Counted from the stretch's first letter, positions 17,040 to 25,908 are shown. The stretch: 32,552 nt of DNA from Thermoguttaceae bacterium (GCA_017447745.1 JAFSMW010000080.1:1-32552); one strand, 5' to 3'. Numbers and translations: made by a program. Notes: a model not told the origin generated them from the letters alone.

Positions 17040-20000
17040 TCCGCAGGAATAATACGACAACCCCGAGAGCTAATAGCGCCCACGTTGACGGTTCCGGAAC
17101 GCCAGAGCCGGGTTCTGAACCCGGTCCCGGTCCGGGCCCAGCGCCAAGACCGACCAGGTAAAGCCCGTCTGATCTGCCTTCCAGACCGAACAGGTCAGTA
17201 TAATTGTTCAACCAGGACGTAAGGTCGCCTTCCGTAAATCCGTTGTCGGAAACCAGTTTGTATCCAGTCGGGTCGTCTTCCAAAGCCGCCGCCCAGACGG
17301 AAGCATCGTCGTTTTCGAAGAACAGCTGAATCATGGAAACGCCGGCAGTAAATTCAAAATCTGTTGTACCATCGCCGTTGACAATGTTCAATACGTCAAA
17401 CACGCCTTCGCCGTCGTTATAGGCAGAGAATTCAAATAACGCCTTGCCCTCGTCCGTAATAACGACGTTGCCTGATACGTTCGCCGTTCCAACGGAATTG
17501 CCCGGCGAGAAAATGCCGTTAGTAACGGTAATATTGCCGTTCATAGCTCCCTTGAAATCCAGACGTCCTTCGGTCAACGCCAGGCTCTTTGCGTCAAAGG
17601 AGTTCTCCGCAGCGTCAAATTGCAGAGCGCCAGCGCCGGTTTTGACAATCTGTCCGGTACTGGAAATCGCGTTTGAGGCGGTCAGTTCCAGCTTTTTCGA
17701 ACCGCTTGTAACATTGAATTCCAGCGTTCCGTTATCTTCGACTGTCGTTTTGCCGTTAGCGACAACCGCATTTCCCGTCAGTTTGAGCGTACCGCCGGAA
17801 ACGGTTGTAGAGCCGGTGAAATAATTCTGTCCTTCAATAGTAAGCGTTCCACCGGTTTCAGACCCGTCGCTGACTTTAACCAGATTGACTTTGTTCCAAA
17901 CGGTGTTTTCCTGTCCTAACGTACCGCTGACCAAGCCGCGCGCGGCGGTAACCGTTCCGTAGTTGTTTCCCGGATCATTGGAGCAAATGCGAATCACCCC
18001 GCCTTCTTCGACGTTGAGTTCTTTAACCGTCAGGTTGGAAACCGCGCTATTGCTGACGCCGTGAAGCCCAATTAAACCGTTGGATTTAACGTTTAACGTA
18101 GCGTTACCCAAATTCAGCGTTCTAACGGCATTACGAGCCTCGTTTGTAATCATGATTTTGCCAGCGGCGTTGATGGTTCCGTCAAAGTCCTGCAGCGCAG
18201 AGCCGTTAGTTCCGTCAAGGCTGAATAACGTCCAGTTGGATCCGGTGAAACTCAAAGTACCGGAACCCTTCAAACCGGTAGAACGGGCGAAGTACTGATA
18301 ATTGTTGCCGCTGAGATTGTTGGTAATTTCCAGCGTTCCGCCCTCGATTGTGGTTGTACCCATATACGAAAGATATTTAGCGGACAGCGTCAGCGTTCCG
18401 CCGTCTGCCGTGCCATCGTCGGTTTTGGTCAAATTGATATGGTTGACGTATGGATACGACGTATTGTTTGTGCTTCGACCGATTTCTCCAGCATAATTTC
18501 CGCTGCCAACGATCAAATTATTGTAAGTAGCTGTGTTTGTGGAATTGTCGATGTTAAGAATTCTGCCGTACTCATTGCCGTTTAACGTTCCAATTTTCAA
18601 AGTTGAAGCGCCTTTGTAAAATGCCACTTCGGAAAACTTGCCAGCGGTTTTGTTTCCATTAATTAAAACGGTTGCGTTCGACAGGTCGATGTTCGTTGAC
18701 GTTGTTCCGTTTGCTCCGGCGAGTTGAACGCGAGAGTCAGCTGAAATGCTAGTGTCAAAGACTTGAACCGTTCCCGTAAACTCGGACGCATCGCCGATAT
18801 TGAAATACTTTTTGTCGCCGGAGAGCTTCAGCGTTCCAGAGCCGGCAAGACCGCTAGAGGACGTGAAATTATTGCTGACTTCTAACGCGCCATCGGTAAT
18901 GGTTGTCTTTCCTGTATACGTATTGGCGCCGGTCAGCTTGAGTATGCCCTCGCCGGTCTTTGTAACGTCTCCTTCATCGGAAATAACGCCGCCAAGCGTC
19001 AGCGTTCGACCCGTTCCGACCTTAAATTCGCCGTCGCCGCTCATCGTAATGGCGCCGCCATACGACGCGGTCATGCTGTCGCCTTCGGTAAACTGGACGC
19101 CCAGTTTGGATGTTCCGTCAATTGTCCACGATTGCGCGGCAACGTCGTCCGAATTGGCGTAATACCAGGGTTCGCTTACAGGTTCGTCTGCCTTTGTCAA
19201 AAGGAAAAGTCCTTCCGATGTAGCAGTAAGCGTCCAGTCGCTTGACAGCGCGCCGTTGACAGCAACTTGAACGTTGTTGCTATTGAAGCTTTGGTAATCA
19301 GGAATCTGACCGGTGATGATCTCGAATCCTTCGGAGCCGTAATTATTTTTAATGACGTTCCACCAGGCTTCCTCGGAGCTGCTGTTGAACGTCAGATCAA
19401 TAACCCCGGAATTCAACTCGGCGGAAGAAACGTGCAGCCAGTCCGTATCGATATTATAGTCGCCATCTAAAATTGTGACGTCGTTAAAGTCGTATCGAAT
19501 AGTTCCGCCGTCAAGCGTCAGAGCGCCAATCGTAATATCTTTGGATGCAGATGTTTCGCCAATGACAAACGTTCCGCCTTCTCCGAGTTCAAATCCGATG
19601 CCGTCCAGATTCGCGCCAGTCTGGAACGTCGCTGACGAATCCGAGGCGACTGTTACTTTGTAAGTTGACAGACTTGACCCTTGGGGAATCAGTAGCGTTC
19701 CGCCGGAAACCGTCGTTTCGCCGTAATACGTCTTCTCGCCGGACAGCGTCAGCGTTCCAGAACCGGTTTTTGTAACAGAGCCAGTTCCAGAAATAACGTT
19801 GCTAACCGTCTGGTCGGATTCGTGAGCGAATTCCAAAGTCGAGTTGTTTATAACTTCGCCTGTCCCCAGCGTACCGTTGCCGGACAGTTTGAGCGTTCCC
19901 TCGGAAATTGTCGTCTTGCCGGTCATCGTGTTGGCGGCAGTTATTTCCATGGTTCCTGCGCCTGCTTTTACAATTTGGGTTGCGTTGGTAAGAGCGCCGG

Positions 20001-22047
20001 AGGTGGTGTGCAGCGGGTCGGCAATGATAGCGGAAATAACCAAGTCCGAAACGTTGTCGTTAACGGACGGGTCTGCGCTTGTAATTTCTTCAACGGTAAC
20101 GGTCGAAATTGAGTTGTTGTCTCCAACTTTGATTGTATCGCTTTTGGCGCCGAACGCAATCGTGGCGTGTGGCTTGCTCAAATCCGAAGAAATAACAACA
20201 GGCGAATCCGCAGCGTCGGCGGATTTGCGGACAACGTTCAGGTTATGGAATTTATAAGACTTCCAAACTTCCGCCCCGTTGGCGGCGTAAACTTGCGCGC
20301 CGTCTTTGAGCGTGAGATTTTGAAGATAGTTATAGCCAGAATTGATAATCTGTCCGCCGTCTACGACAATAGCCAGCTTTGTATCGGTATGAGCGTTCAC
20401 GATAACGTTGTCTACTGTTAAATCGAGAACGGCTCCTTCGTTAACTGTAACAAGCCTTCCAGCAACGTTGCCAGCGCCCAAGGCGGACGCCGTTCTGCCA
20501 TTGCTGGCAGAACCGCCGGTAACCTTGACCGTTCCTTCGTCAATGGTCAAATTCCCGGAATAAGTATTGCCGGCGTTTTTCAATTCCAGCGTACCCGCGC
20601 CAGACTTGACCATCGGAGCCGCCTTTTTAGTTTTGCCGTCAGTGTTTGCGTTAACAATTTTGGCGGAAATAAGAAGGTCTGTAGCGGTATCAGAAGCCCC
20701 GTTTGCGCTGGTGATGTCTTCAACATAAATGGAAACCGGGGTGGTGGTAATTGTACTTGAAATAGCGCCAAAGGTATATACATTGTGATCGCCGCTGGCA
20801 GCGGTCAGCGAAACCGCAGCCGCCGCAGCGTCGCCGCTGCGTTCAACGCGGAGGTTTTGAATCTTGTACGCTTCCCAGCTCGTGTTTCCATTGGCGGCGT
20901 AAATGTTAGCCCCGTCCTTTAACGTAACATTCTGAAGGAAGTTAAAATTGGCCCCGGAGTTGGTAATCTTTCCGCCGTCGACAACAAAAAGCAACTTTGT
21001 ATCGGAATGGGTGTCGCACATAACGTCTTGAGCCGCCAGTTCAAGAACCGCGCCCTTGTTGATTGTAACAGTTCTTCCGGCGACATTGCTCGCGCCCAGG
21101 GCGGACGCCGTTCGGTTGTCTGCGTTTGAACCGGCTGTAACCTTGACCGTTCCTTCTTTAATGGTCAAATTCCCAGAATAGGAACTGTTGACGTTTTTCA
21201 GTTCCAGCGTTCCCGCTCCGGTTTTGAAAATCTCGCCAGCGGTTTTAACGCCTGTGTTGACCGTGGTTGCGTTAACAATTTTAGCGGAAATAATGAGATC
21301 AGAATTGGCGTTGTTAGTGATGTTCTCAACGTAAATGGTAGACGGAGACGTGGCAACTTCGTCGGATTTGGCGCCGAAGGAAATAACAGCGTGATTGTTA
21401 TTCGCGCCGGTAATCGTTGGAGCCGTCGCCGCAGAGCCGTCGGAGTTGGAAACGACGTTGAGGTTTTGAAGTTTGTACGCTTCCCACGTCGTATTACCGT
21501 CAGCGGCGTGTAAATTGGCGCCATTTTTTAACGTTACATACTGAAGGAAATTGTAATTCGCTCCCGAGTTGGAGATTTTTCCCCCGTCTACAACCAAAGC
21601 AACCGGAACATTATTGTGAGCATTGTTTAAGATATTCTGATTGGCTAAGATCAACTCTGTACCATTGTTGACGTAAATGGTTCTGCCAGCCTGGACTGCT
21701 CCTAACGCTGATTTCGTTCCTGTCCACGCTACCGTAACACTTATTATCCCTCCGTCAAGGTGAACGTCTCCGGTAAACGTACTGCCGTTTTTATTCAGCG
21801 TCAGCGTTCCGTCGCCGGTTTTGTAAAAATCGCCGGAGCCAGACATCGTATACGCATACGTTTTCGCCGCAGAAAGCTGGAATTCAACGCCGTCTGCCCC
21901 AATGGAAATATTAGCGGCAGGAACCGTATCGTCTGTATAAACGACCGGGTCTGCAAAACTGACGCTGGCAAACAGCGACAACGCAGCAACCCAAGCGAAC
22001 GTTAAAACACGAACGGACGAAATATTCAGACTTGAATGATTGACCAT
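17023..22047 (-). CDS. Giant PEP-CTERM beta-repeat surface protein (1674 residues)
   Basis: The longest protein of the cluster. The start at 22047 is supported by GGAG seven bases upstream; the signal peptide ends at VSFA|DP. Three tandem 210-residue modules fill about 70-700. They are followed by PATR repeats, then a different central part (about 800-950), including a 'DYNIDTDWLHVSSAELNSG' stretch, and further PATR repeats with long spacers. The end has FSPGNSVGTANVSG, an acidic region, a Gly-Pro linker (GAGPGPGPGSEPGSG), then VPEPSTWALLALG, a hydrophobic helix and an RKRIRS tail. The PEP-CTERM helix matches that of the GDPD protein. The Gly-Pro linker is absent from the other three and may extend the protein from the cell surface. 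The N-terminal modules are the donor or recipient of a nearly identical segment in the neighbouring gene. Ligand and function are unknown. Confidence 0.87.
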   Translation of the reverse strand: MVNHSSLNISSVRVLTFAWVAALSLFASVSFADPVVYTDDTVPAANISIGADGVEFQLSAAKTYAYTMSGSGDFYKTGDGTLTLNKNGSTFTGDVHLDGGIISVTVAWTGTKSALGAVQAGRTIYVNNGTELILANQNILNNAHNNVPVALVVDGGKISNSGANYNFLQYVTLKNGANLHAADGNTTWEAYKLQNLNVVSNSDGSAATAPTITGANNNHAVISFGAKSDEVATSPSTIYVENITNNANSDLIISAKIVNATTVNTGVKTAGEIFKTGAGTLELKNVNSSYSGNLTIKEGTVKVTAGSNADNRTASALGASNVAGRTVTINKGAVLELAAQDVMCDTHSDTKLLFVVDGGKITNSGANFNFLQNVTLKDGANIYAANGNTSWEAYKIQNLRVERSGDAAAAAVSLTAASGDHNVYTFGAISSTITTTPVSIYVEDITSANGASDTATDLLISAKIVNANTDGKTKKAAPMVKSGAGTLELKNAGNTYSGNLTIDEGTVKVTGGSASNGRTASALGAGNVAGRLVTVNEGAVLDLTVDNVIVNAHTDTKLAIVVDGGQIINSGYNYLQNLTLKDGAQVYAANGAEVWKSYKFHNLNVVRKSADAADSPVVISSDLSKPHATIAFGAKSDTIKVGDNNSISTVTVEEITSADPSVNDNVSDLVISAIIADPLHTTSGALTNATQIVKAGAGTMEITAANTMTGKTTISEGTLKLSGNGTLGTGEVINNSTLEFAHESDQTVSNVISGTGSVTKTGSGTLTLSGEKTYYGETTVSGGTLLIPQGSSLSTYKVTVASDSSATFQTGANLDGIGFELGEGGTFVIGETSASKDITIGALTLDGGTIRYDFNDVTILDGDYNIDTDWLHVSSAELNSGVIDLTFNSSSEEAWWNVIKNNYGSEGFEIITGQIPDYQSFNSNNVQVAVNGALSSDWTLTATSEGLFLLTKADEPVSEPWYYANSDDVAAQSWTIDGTSKLGVQFTEGDSMTASYGGAITMSGDGEFKVGTGRTLTLGGVISDEGDVTKTGEGILKLTGANTYTGKTTITDGALEVSNNFTSSSGLAGSGTLKLSGDKKYFNIGDASEFTGTVQVFDTSISADSRVQLAGANGTTSTNIDLSNATVLINGNKTAGKFSEVAFYKGASTLKIGTLNGNEYGRILNIDNSTNTATYNNLIVGSGNYAGEIGRSTNNTSYPYVNHINLTKTDDGTADGGTLTLSAKYLSYMGTTTIEGGTLEITNNLSGNNYQYFARSTGLKGSGTLSFTGSNWTLFSLDGTNGSALQDFDGTINAAGKIMITNEARNAVRTLNLGNATLNVKSNGLIGLHGVSNSAVSNLTVKELNVEEGGVIRICSNDPGNNYGTVTAARGLVSGTLGQENTVWNKVNLVKVSDGSETGGTLTIEGQNYFTGSTTVSGGTLKLTGNAVVANGKTTVEDNGTLEFNVTSGSKKLELTASNAISSTGQIVKTGAGALQFDAAENSFDAKSLALTEGRLDFKGAMNGNITVTNGIFSPGNSVGTANVSGNVVITDEGKALFEFSAYNDGEGVFDVLNIVNGDGTTDFEFTAGVSMIQLFFENDDASVWAAALEDDPTGYKLVSDNGFTEGDLTSWLNNYTDLFGLEGRSDGLYLVGLGAGPGPGPGSEPGSGVPEPSTWALLALGVVVLFLRKRIRS
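20534..21105. repeat. Long direct repeat, copy 2 (shared with 14959-15530)
   Basis: Second copy of the module-coding segment described at 14959-15530, in the same orientation and at a constant offset. It codes for module landmarks such as 'SSTITTTPVSIYVEDITSA', which are nearly the same in both proteins. Confidence 0.75.
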
Positions 22048-22131
22048 ATTTTTTCTCCGAAAGAGGGGAATAATGATTTCCTTTGCAAACGCTCCAGTCC
22101 TGATACCACTCGGGTAAAATAGAACGTCTGC

Positions 22132-22140
22132 ATTATATCA
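22132..22140 (-). promoter_or_regulatory. Extended -10 promoter of the 17023-22047 gene
   Basis: On the minus strand TGATATAAT is a perfect extended -10 (TGnTATAAT). No good -35 is visible at 17 bases, which is common for extended -10 promoters. The leader would be about 78 bases. Part of it (GGAGCGTTTGC) resembles the leader of the two downstream paralogues (AGAGCGTTCAT). Confidence 0.5.
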
Positions 22141-22275
22141 CAATATATATTATAATAGATATTTTGAGATTTGATAGCGCTAAATCTAAAAATTTTTTGG
22201 GAAAAATTGCTAAAATAAGAGGATTGTTACGGAAAGAAAGGGCGTGATGTTGGGCAGGGGAACAAAGAGGCTTCG

Positions 22276-22436
22276 GCGGGCGAAGACGCCCGCGAACCAA
22301 CGTGGTAGACGGGCTTTCCACGTTCAGGAGATTTTAGGAGGCTTCCGCCGCAAAGCGACCAACGGGAGCGGTTATTGGCAAATGCGCGGCAGCGCAGGCT
22401 GGATCCCCCGCCATCGGGGGCGGCAGGGGACTGCCG
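22276..22436. repeat. GC-rich REP-like hairpin cluster between nadK and the giant PEP-CTERM gene
   Basis: The 22048-22456 gap has no supported gene. Its distal half is GC-rich and holds four clean hairpins: GCGGGCG-aaga-CGCCCGC (22276-22293), AACGTGG...CCACGTT (22299-22324), CCCCCG-ccat-CGGGGG (22405-22420) and CGGCAG-ggga-CTGCCG (22421-22436). The last two lie just past the nadK stop and could end its transcript, although no U-tract follows. The half near 22100-22220 is AT-rich and carries the promoter. Confidence 0.6.
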
Positions 22437-22456
22437 AGCGCCGGACTGATCCGCGT

Positions 22457-23359
22457 CTAATTTCGAACCCGGTAAATGGGTTGACCGCTCCAGCCGAGCT
22501 TTTCTCTCAGGGTTTGATAATAGCTTTTGTGCGGCGAGGCGACAAGTTGAACGCTCAAGTGGGATTTTCGGATTTCCACCTGATCGCCCGGTTCCAATCT
22601 GTCCAGAATCTGCCCGTCGACGACGACGCTCGTTTCCGGGTTCGGATTGACGATTTCCATCACAAAAACGCGGTTGGCGTTATCAACGACAGGGCGATTA
22701 GTAAGCGTATGAGCGGAAATCGGACAGACGACAAACGCCTGCATCGTTTTATGCAGAATCGGTCCGCCGGCGGAGAGATTGTGAGCTGTCGACCCGACGG
22801 GAGTAGAAACAATCAGACCGTCGCAGCTGTACGTTGTAACCAGTTCAAAACGCTGATCAAACGGCGCAGAAACGTCTGCCAGCGAGCGCCGGGTTGCTGT
22901 ATCGGTTCTGTCGGCGTACAGCTTGATTTCCATAATGTCAAACGGCGCGCCGTTAAGTATTGCCGCTTCGTTGACGCCCTGAACCGTTTTGATCGCCTTG
23001 CCGTTGCGAAGAATTCTGCACTGATACATCATCAGCGGGACGACCGGCAGCGACTTCCCGTCGAATAATTTGAGCAGCGGAACGAGTTCTTCCAAAGCCA
23101 CGTCTGCCAGGAATCCAAGTCTGCCGAGGTTGACGGCAATCAGCGGACGCTGTTTTTCGCCCATCTGGTTCACTGCGCGAAAAATAGACCCGTCTCCGCC
23201 CAGCACGATGACGGCGTCCGCCTTGTAATGCGACAGATTTTTTTCGCCGGTAAAGTCTGAACAGACAATATTGGCAACTTTTCGGATTTCTGGCGTTAAT
23301 TCCTGGGCGATCATTTCAATTCCCGCCCGGTTGGGATAGCCCAGAAGGATAATATTCAT
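22457..23359 (-). CDS. nadK: NAD kinase
   Basis: A 300-residue cytosolic enzyme phosphorylating NAD to NADP. Diagnostic motifs are GGDGS (54-58), VNLGRLGFL (77-84), the NE pair (130-131) and GSTAHNLSAGGPI (189-201). The usual tyrosine in 'GSTAYxLSAGGP' is His here. A segment at about 150-172 ('DRTDTATRRSLADVSAPF') is longer than the short loop normally found before 'TTYxxDGLIVSTP', a modest insertion. It is the last gene of a probable four-gene minus-strand run (gaps of 31, 33 and 53 bases). No strong Shine-Dalgarno precedes the ATG. Confidence 0.95.
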   Translation of the reverse strand: MNIILLGYPNRAGIEMIAQELTPEIRKVANIVCSDFTGEKNLSHYKADAVIVLGGDGSIFRAVNQMGEKQRPLIAVNLGRLGFLADVALEELVPLLKLFDGKSLPVVPLMMYQCRILRNGKAIKTVQGVNEAAILNGAPFDIMEIKLYADRTDTATRRSLADVSAPFDQRFELVTTYSCDGLIVSTPVGSTAHNLSAGGPILHKTMQAFVVCPISAHTLTNRPVVDNANRVFVMEIVNPNPETSVVVDGQILDRLEPGDQVEIRKSHLSVQLVASPHKSYYQTLREKLGWSGQPIYRVRN

Positions 23360-23412
23360 AATTGAAAGTGGAGTAATAAAAACGAATCGGGAACGTTACT
23401 CCCGATGATTAT

Positions 23413-24150
23413 TTACAGTCTTATGAATGTCAACTCGCCGGTTGTCCGCATTTCCAGCTTGTATGTAGCTCCTTCTTCCAATTTCATGTACGGAGCGGAA
23501 CCATGAGCTGCGCGAACGCCTTTTTTACTGGCGTATTCTGGATCTTGAGCCAACTTCCAGAACTCTTGCCAAAGGGCGTCCTGAAATTTTTGAAAACTTT
23601 TGTTATCGGAAATACAGGCTTGTGGCGTTTGTCCTTCCTGGTCAATCGGGAATCCATCGTCTGGTCTTTGTTTTTCGCTGAAAAGCCGACGAATCAGACA
23701 TAACGCCTTTCCTTTGAAGTCGTCTCCTTTTTCAATGTATTTATCTTCAAATTTGATGACCATAGAGTCAACATAAAGACAGTTTCCCTCAATTGTGAAC
23801 AGTCGTTTTTCACCGTATGGCTCTTCTGACGGATCCAGCTCAGTAAACGTAAAAGTTGTTTTTACAGTTCCGCCTTCTTCCGTTTTTTTAATATCGGAAA
23901 TGATCGCCATGCGTTTACTCATTTTTAAGAACGCATTGGCTTGCAACAGCCTTTGAATCTCGCAGTCTTGCCAATAGGATTTAATTCCCAGATAAATCAA
24001 TGGAACTCCTACCAGGGCGGCTAAGATAAATGATGTAGCTCCTTTGGGAAGAAAGCCAAATAAGACTGATAAAACCAGTACCGCTACTCCAATTCCAGCA
24101 AGCCAAACCCCGTTAGAGAGATTCTTCAACTGAAATAAGTATTTCAACAT
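23413..24150 (-). CDS. Uncharacterised membrane-anchored protein, paralogue of the next gene upstream
   Basis: A 245-residue protein with two hydrophobic helices near the N-terminus (about 14-34 and 38-56) and a soluble C-terminal domain. That domain shares an almost collinear pattern with the adjacent 24184-24897 product: 'AISDI.KT', 'F.FTE.D', 'GEKR.FTI.G..LY.D..IIKFED.YIE.GD', 'LFSEK..P.DGF.ID', 'FWKLAQDP.YA.K.GVRAAHG.AP' and 'TYKLEMR.TGELTF'. The start is supported by GGAGGA seven bases upstream. I recognise no catalytic motif and do not assign a function. The conserved 'GVRAAHG' and C-terminal beta-rich end suggest a defined fold, possibly facing the periplasm. Confidence 0.8.
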   Translation of the reverse strand: MLKYLFQLKNLSNGVWLAGIGVAVLVLSVLFGFLPKGATSFILAALVGVPLIYLGIKSYWQDCEIQRLLQANAFLKMSKRMAIISDIKKTEEGGTVKTTFTFTELDPSEEPYGEKRLFTIEGNCLYVDSMVIKFEDKYIEKGDDFKGKALCLIRRLFSEKQRPDDGFPIDQEGQTPQACISDNKSFQKFQDALWQEFWKLAQDPEYASKKGVRAAHGSAPYMKLEEGATYKLEMRTTGELTFIRL

Positions 24151-24183
24151 AAAAATATCCTCCGATTAAAATTTGAAATGACT

Positions 24184-24897
24184 TTATTGCAGGAAGGTTA
24201 ATTCTCCGGTATTTCTCATTTCGAGCTTGTAGGTTAATCCTTCTTGCAATAGCATTGATGGAGCTGTGCCGTGAGCGGCTCTAACGCCCATTTTTTGGGC
24301 GTATTTGGGGTCTTGAGCCAATTTCCAGAAATTCCCCCAAAGCTCTTTTTCAAACTCGCTGGAATCTGGCGAATCCAGCTTATAGGGTTTAGGCGTTTCG
24401 CCGACAGGGTCAATCCTGAATCCGTCTTCTGGTTTGATTTTTTCACTGAAGAGTTTGTCAAACATGCACAAAGCCGTTCCCTTTAAAGGATCTCCCTGTT
24501 CGATATAATCGTCTTCAAATTTAATTATATAGGCGTCAATATAAAGTTTCTCGCCGTCAATTGTAAACATTCGCTTTTCTCCAAGAGGATTGTCAGCCAT
24601 GTCGATTTCTGTAAAGGAGAATGACGTTTTGACAACGTCGCTTCCTTCAGGTTTTGTTTTGACAATGTCGGAAATGACAGCCAAACGCCGAGTCCTTTTC
24701 AACAAAAGGTTTGCCGTTTCCAGTTTTTGGTTTAAGATCTCGAGTTGCGAGATCTTTTCCTGAGCTTCTTTGAGCTGCTTTTGTGTTGCGCCGTAGCTTT
24801 GATCAAGATACGTAAAAATCTGCCAGCCGATTGCTGTTAGAATCAAAAGAACAACGGCGTAAATTGTCGAGGTCAGGTTTTTCGGAAGTCTTAACAT
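24184..24897 (-). CDS. Uncharacterised membrane-anchored coiled-coil protein, tandem paralogue
   Basis: A 237-residue protein with one N-terminal transmembrane helix (about 10-30), a heptad-rich coiled coil (about 36-68, 'QKQLKEAQEKISQLEILNQK') and the same C-terminal domain as the 23413-24150 product. The coiled coil replaces the second helix of the paralogue, so the two may differ in oligomeric state or pair with each other. It starts 31 bases after the zinc-ribbon gene and ends 33 bases before its paralogue. No clear ribosome-binding site was found. Function unknown. Confidence 0.8.
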   Translation of the reverse strand: MLRLPKNLTSTIYAVVLLILTAIGWQIFTYLDQSYGATQKQLKEAQEKISQLEILNQKLETANLLLKRTRRLAVISDIVKTKPEGSDVVKTSFSFTEIDMADNPLGEKRMFTIDGEKLYIDAYIIKFEDDYIEQGDPLKGTALCMFDKLFSEKIKPEDGFRIDPVGETPKPYKLDSPDSSEFEKELWGNFWKLAQDPKYAQKMGVRAAHGTAPSMLLQEGLTYKLEMRNTGELTFLQ

Positions 24898-24928
24898 GAT
24901 TGAAACAAAAAGTTACAAAGGACAAATA

Positions 24929-25561
24929 TCAGTGCGACAATGTCAAAGCAATCATTACAGCAATAAAAATAACGGCAAGTACAATCGCGACAATCGCCCA
25001 TTGAAACAGGAGTTTTGCCGTTTTTTTATCTTCCAGTTCTTCAGACCGTCTTTTTTTGTTGATATACTCTACTGTTCGTTCAAGAGTAATAACAAACGTT
25101 TTTTGACAGTATGGACACATTGCTTTTTGCCCAATCATATTTCTGTCGATATCAAGCGAATGTCCCGTTGGACACAGGCAGTGAAGCCGTTCGTCTTCGT
25201 CGGGATCGCCAATATCCATTTTTTGAGCTGGTTTTTGAGCTGTTTTTTCTGCTTCTTGAGCGGCAGCCTGGGACGCGCCAAAGTCGAAATTACTTTGTTT
25301 TCTATGAACGTTAAAATCGCTTGTCGGCGGAGGATTAACGTTGTTATTTTGGGAATTAAGTCCTGTAAATGACGAAACAGGGGGCTGCGTCGTTGGAGCC
25401 CCTGGCGGCGTAGGGGGGGGAGGAGATGGCGCAGGGGTATATCCAGTTGGAACTGGGATAATTATTTCTATCTGACAATGCGGGCAAACGCATGATTGAC
25501 CGATTTGATTCTCGTTTGCCTGCAGCAGATGTCCATTAGGGCAATAAAACTGAAATGGCAT
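24929..25561 (-). CDS. Double zinc-ribbon, tail-anchored membrane protein
   Basis: A 210-residue protein with two copies of one zinc-ribbon pattern: CPNGH (C7, H11) with CPHC (C26, C29), and CPTGH (C130, H134) with CPYC (C149, C152). The first ribbon is followed by a Pro-rich linker (about 41-64); a second low-complexity region lies before the second ribbon. The end has a Lys/Arg/Glu-rich stretch and one hydrophobic helix (about 186-207), so it is probably tail-anchored with the ribbons in the cytoplasm. Its place as first gene of the run with two membrane paralogues suggests a shared function, which I cannot name. Confidence 0.8.
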   Translation of the reverse strand: MPFQFYCPNGHLLQANENQIGQSCVCPHCQIEIIIPVPTGYTPAPSPPPPTPPGAPTTQPPVSSFTGLNSQNNNVNPPPTSDFNVHRKQSNFDFGASQAAAQEAEKTAQKPAQKMDIGDPDEDERLHCLCPTGHSLDIDRNMIGQKAMCPYCQKTFVITLERTVEYINKKRRSEELEDKKTAKLLFQWAIVAIVLAVIFIAVMIALTLSH

Positions 25562-25648
25562 GGCGTCTTCTTTTTAAATCTGAAAGAAAATGGGTAATTT
25601 GAGAAAATATCTTAAATTGTTTTACAACACGATTATCCATTTTTAATT

Positions 25649-25654
25649 ATTATA
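25649..25654 (-). promoter_or_regulatory. Possible -10 element for the zinc-ribbon/nadK gene run
   Basis: A TATAAT on the minus strand lies about 88 bases upstream of the 25561 start. The -35 region (TTTTCT at about 25677) is poor, so this is tentative. It would fire divergently from the S1 promoter at 25749-25776. Confidence 0.35.
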
Positions 25655-25748
25655 CCCCAAAACGACGTCTGAGAAAATAACGAAAAGGCTATTTTTGAGG
25701 ATTTTTTCCCAAATTTCTCACGATTTTGACGACTTTTCAGTCAGGGGA

Positions 25749-25776
25749 TTGACGAAACTATATTTCTATGTATAAT
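25749..25776 (+). promoter_or_regulatory. Sigma70-type promoter of the S1 gene
   Basis: TTGACG (25749-25754) and TATAAT (25771-25776) are separated by 16 bases, a near-consensus pair. The leader to the ATG at 25909 would be about 125 bases and contains the hairpin at 25816-25837. Confidence 0.65.
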
Positions 25777-25815
25777 TTTGAGCAATAATCATTATATATA
25801 TTTGTTGATGATTTT

Positions 25816-25837
25816 CAGGCGAAATCCGTTTTGCCTG
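25816..25837 (+). promoter_or_regulatory. Stable hairpin in the S1 mRNA leader
   Basis: CAGGCGAAA-TCCG-TTTTGCCTG forms a 9-bp stem, counting one G-U pair, closed by a UCCG (UNCG-type) tetraloop. A second CTGCAG/CTGCAG pair follows at 25835-25860. Ribosomal protein S1 is known to autoregulate its translation in enterobacteria through structured leaders. A similar role here is only an inference, as no family match is recognised. Confidence 0.45.
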
Positions 25838-25908
25838 CAGATTAGACGGAAAAGCTGCAGACGGATTCGTCCAGTATTTTAAAGTTAATTATTAGAGGTG
25901 CGTTTATC

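Noticed and set aside
17108-17124. CCGGGTT-CTG-AACCCGG hairpin as a terminator
   Set aside because: It lies within the coding region for the Gly-Pro linker of the giant PEP-CTERM protein and has no U-tract.
5720-22047. Classical type V autotransporters
   Set aside because: The PATR repeats resemble autotransporter passengers, but no C-terminal outer-membrane beta-barrel is present; all four end in a PEP-CTERM signal.
22244-23068. 274-codon open frame on the plus strand
   Set aside because: It lies opposite nadK and begins in the palindromic intergenic DNA. Nothing in it resembles a protein family, while nadK on the other strand has all diagnostic motifs.
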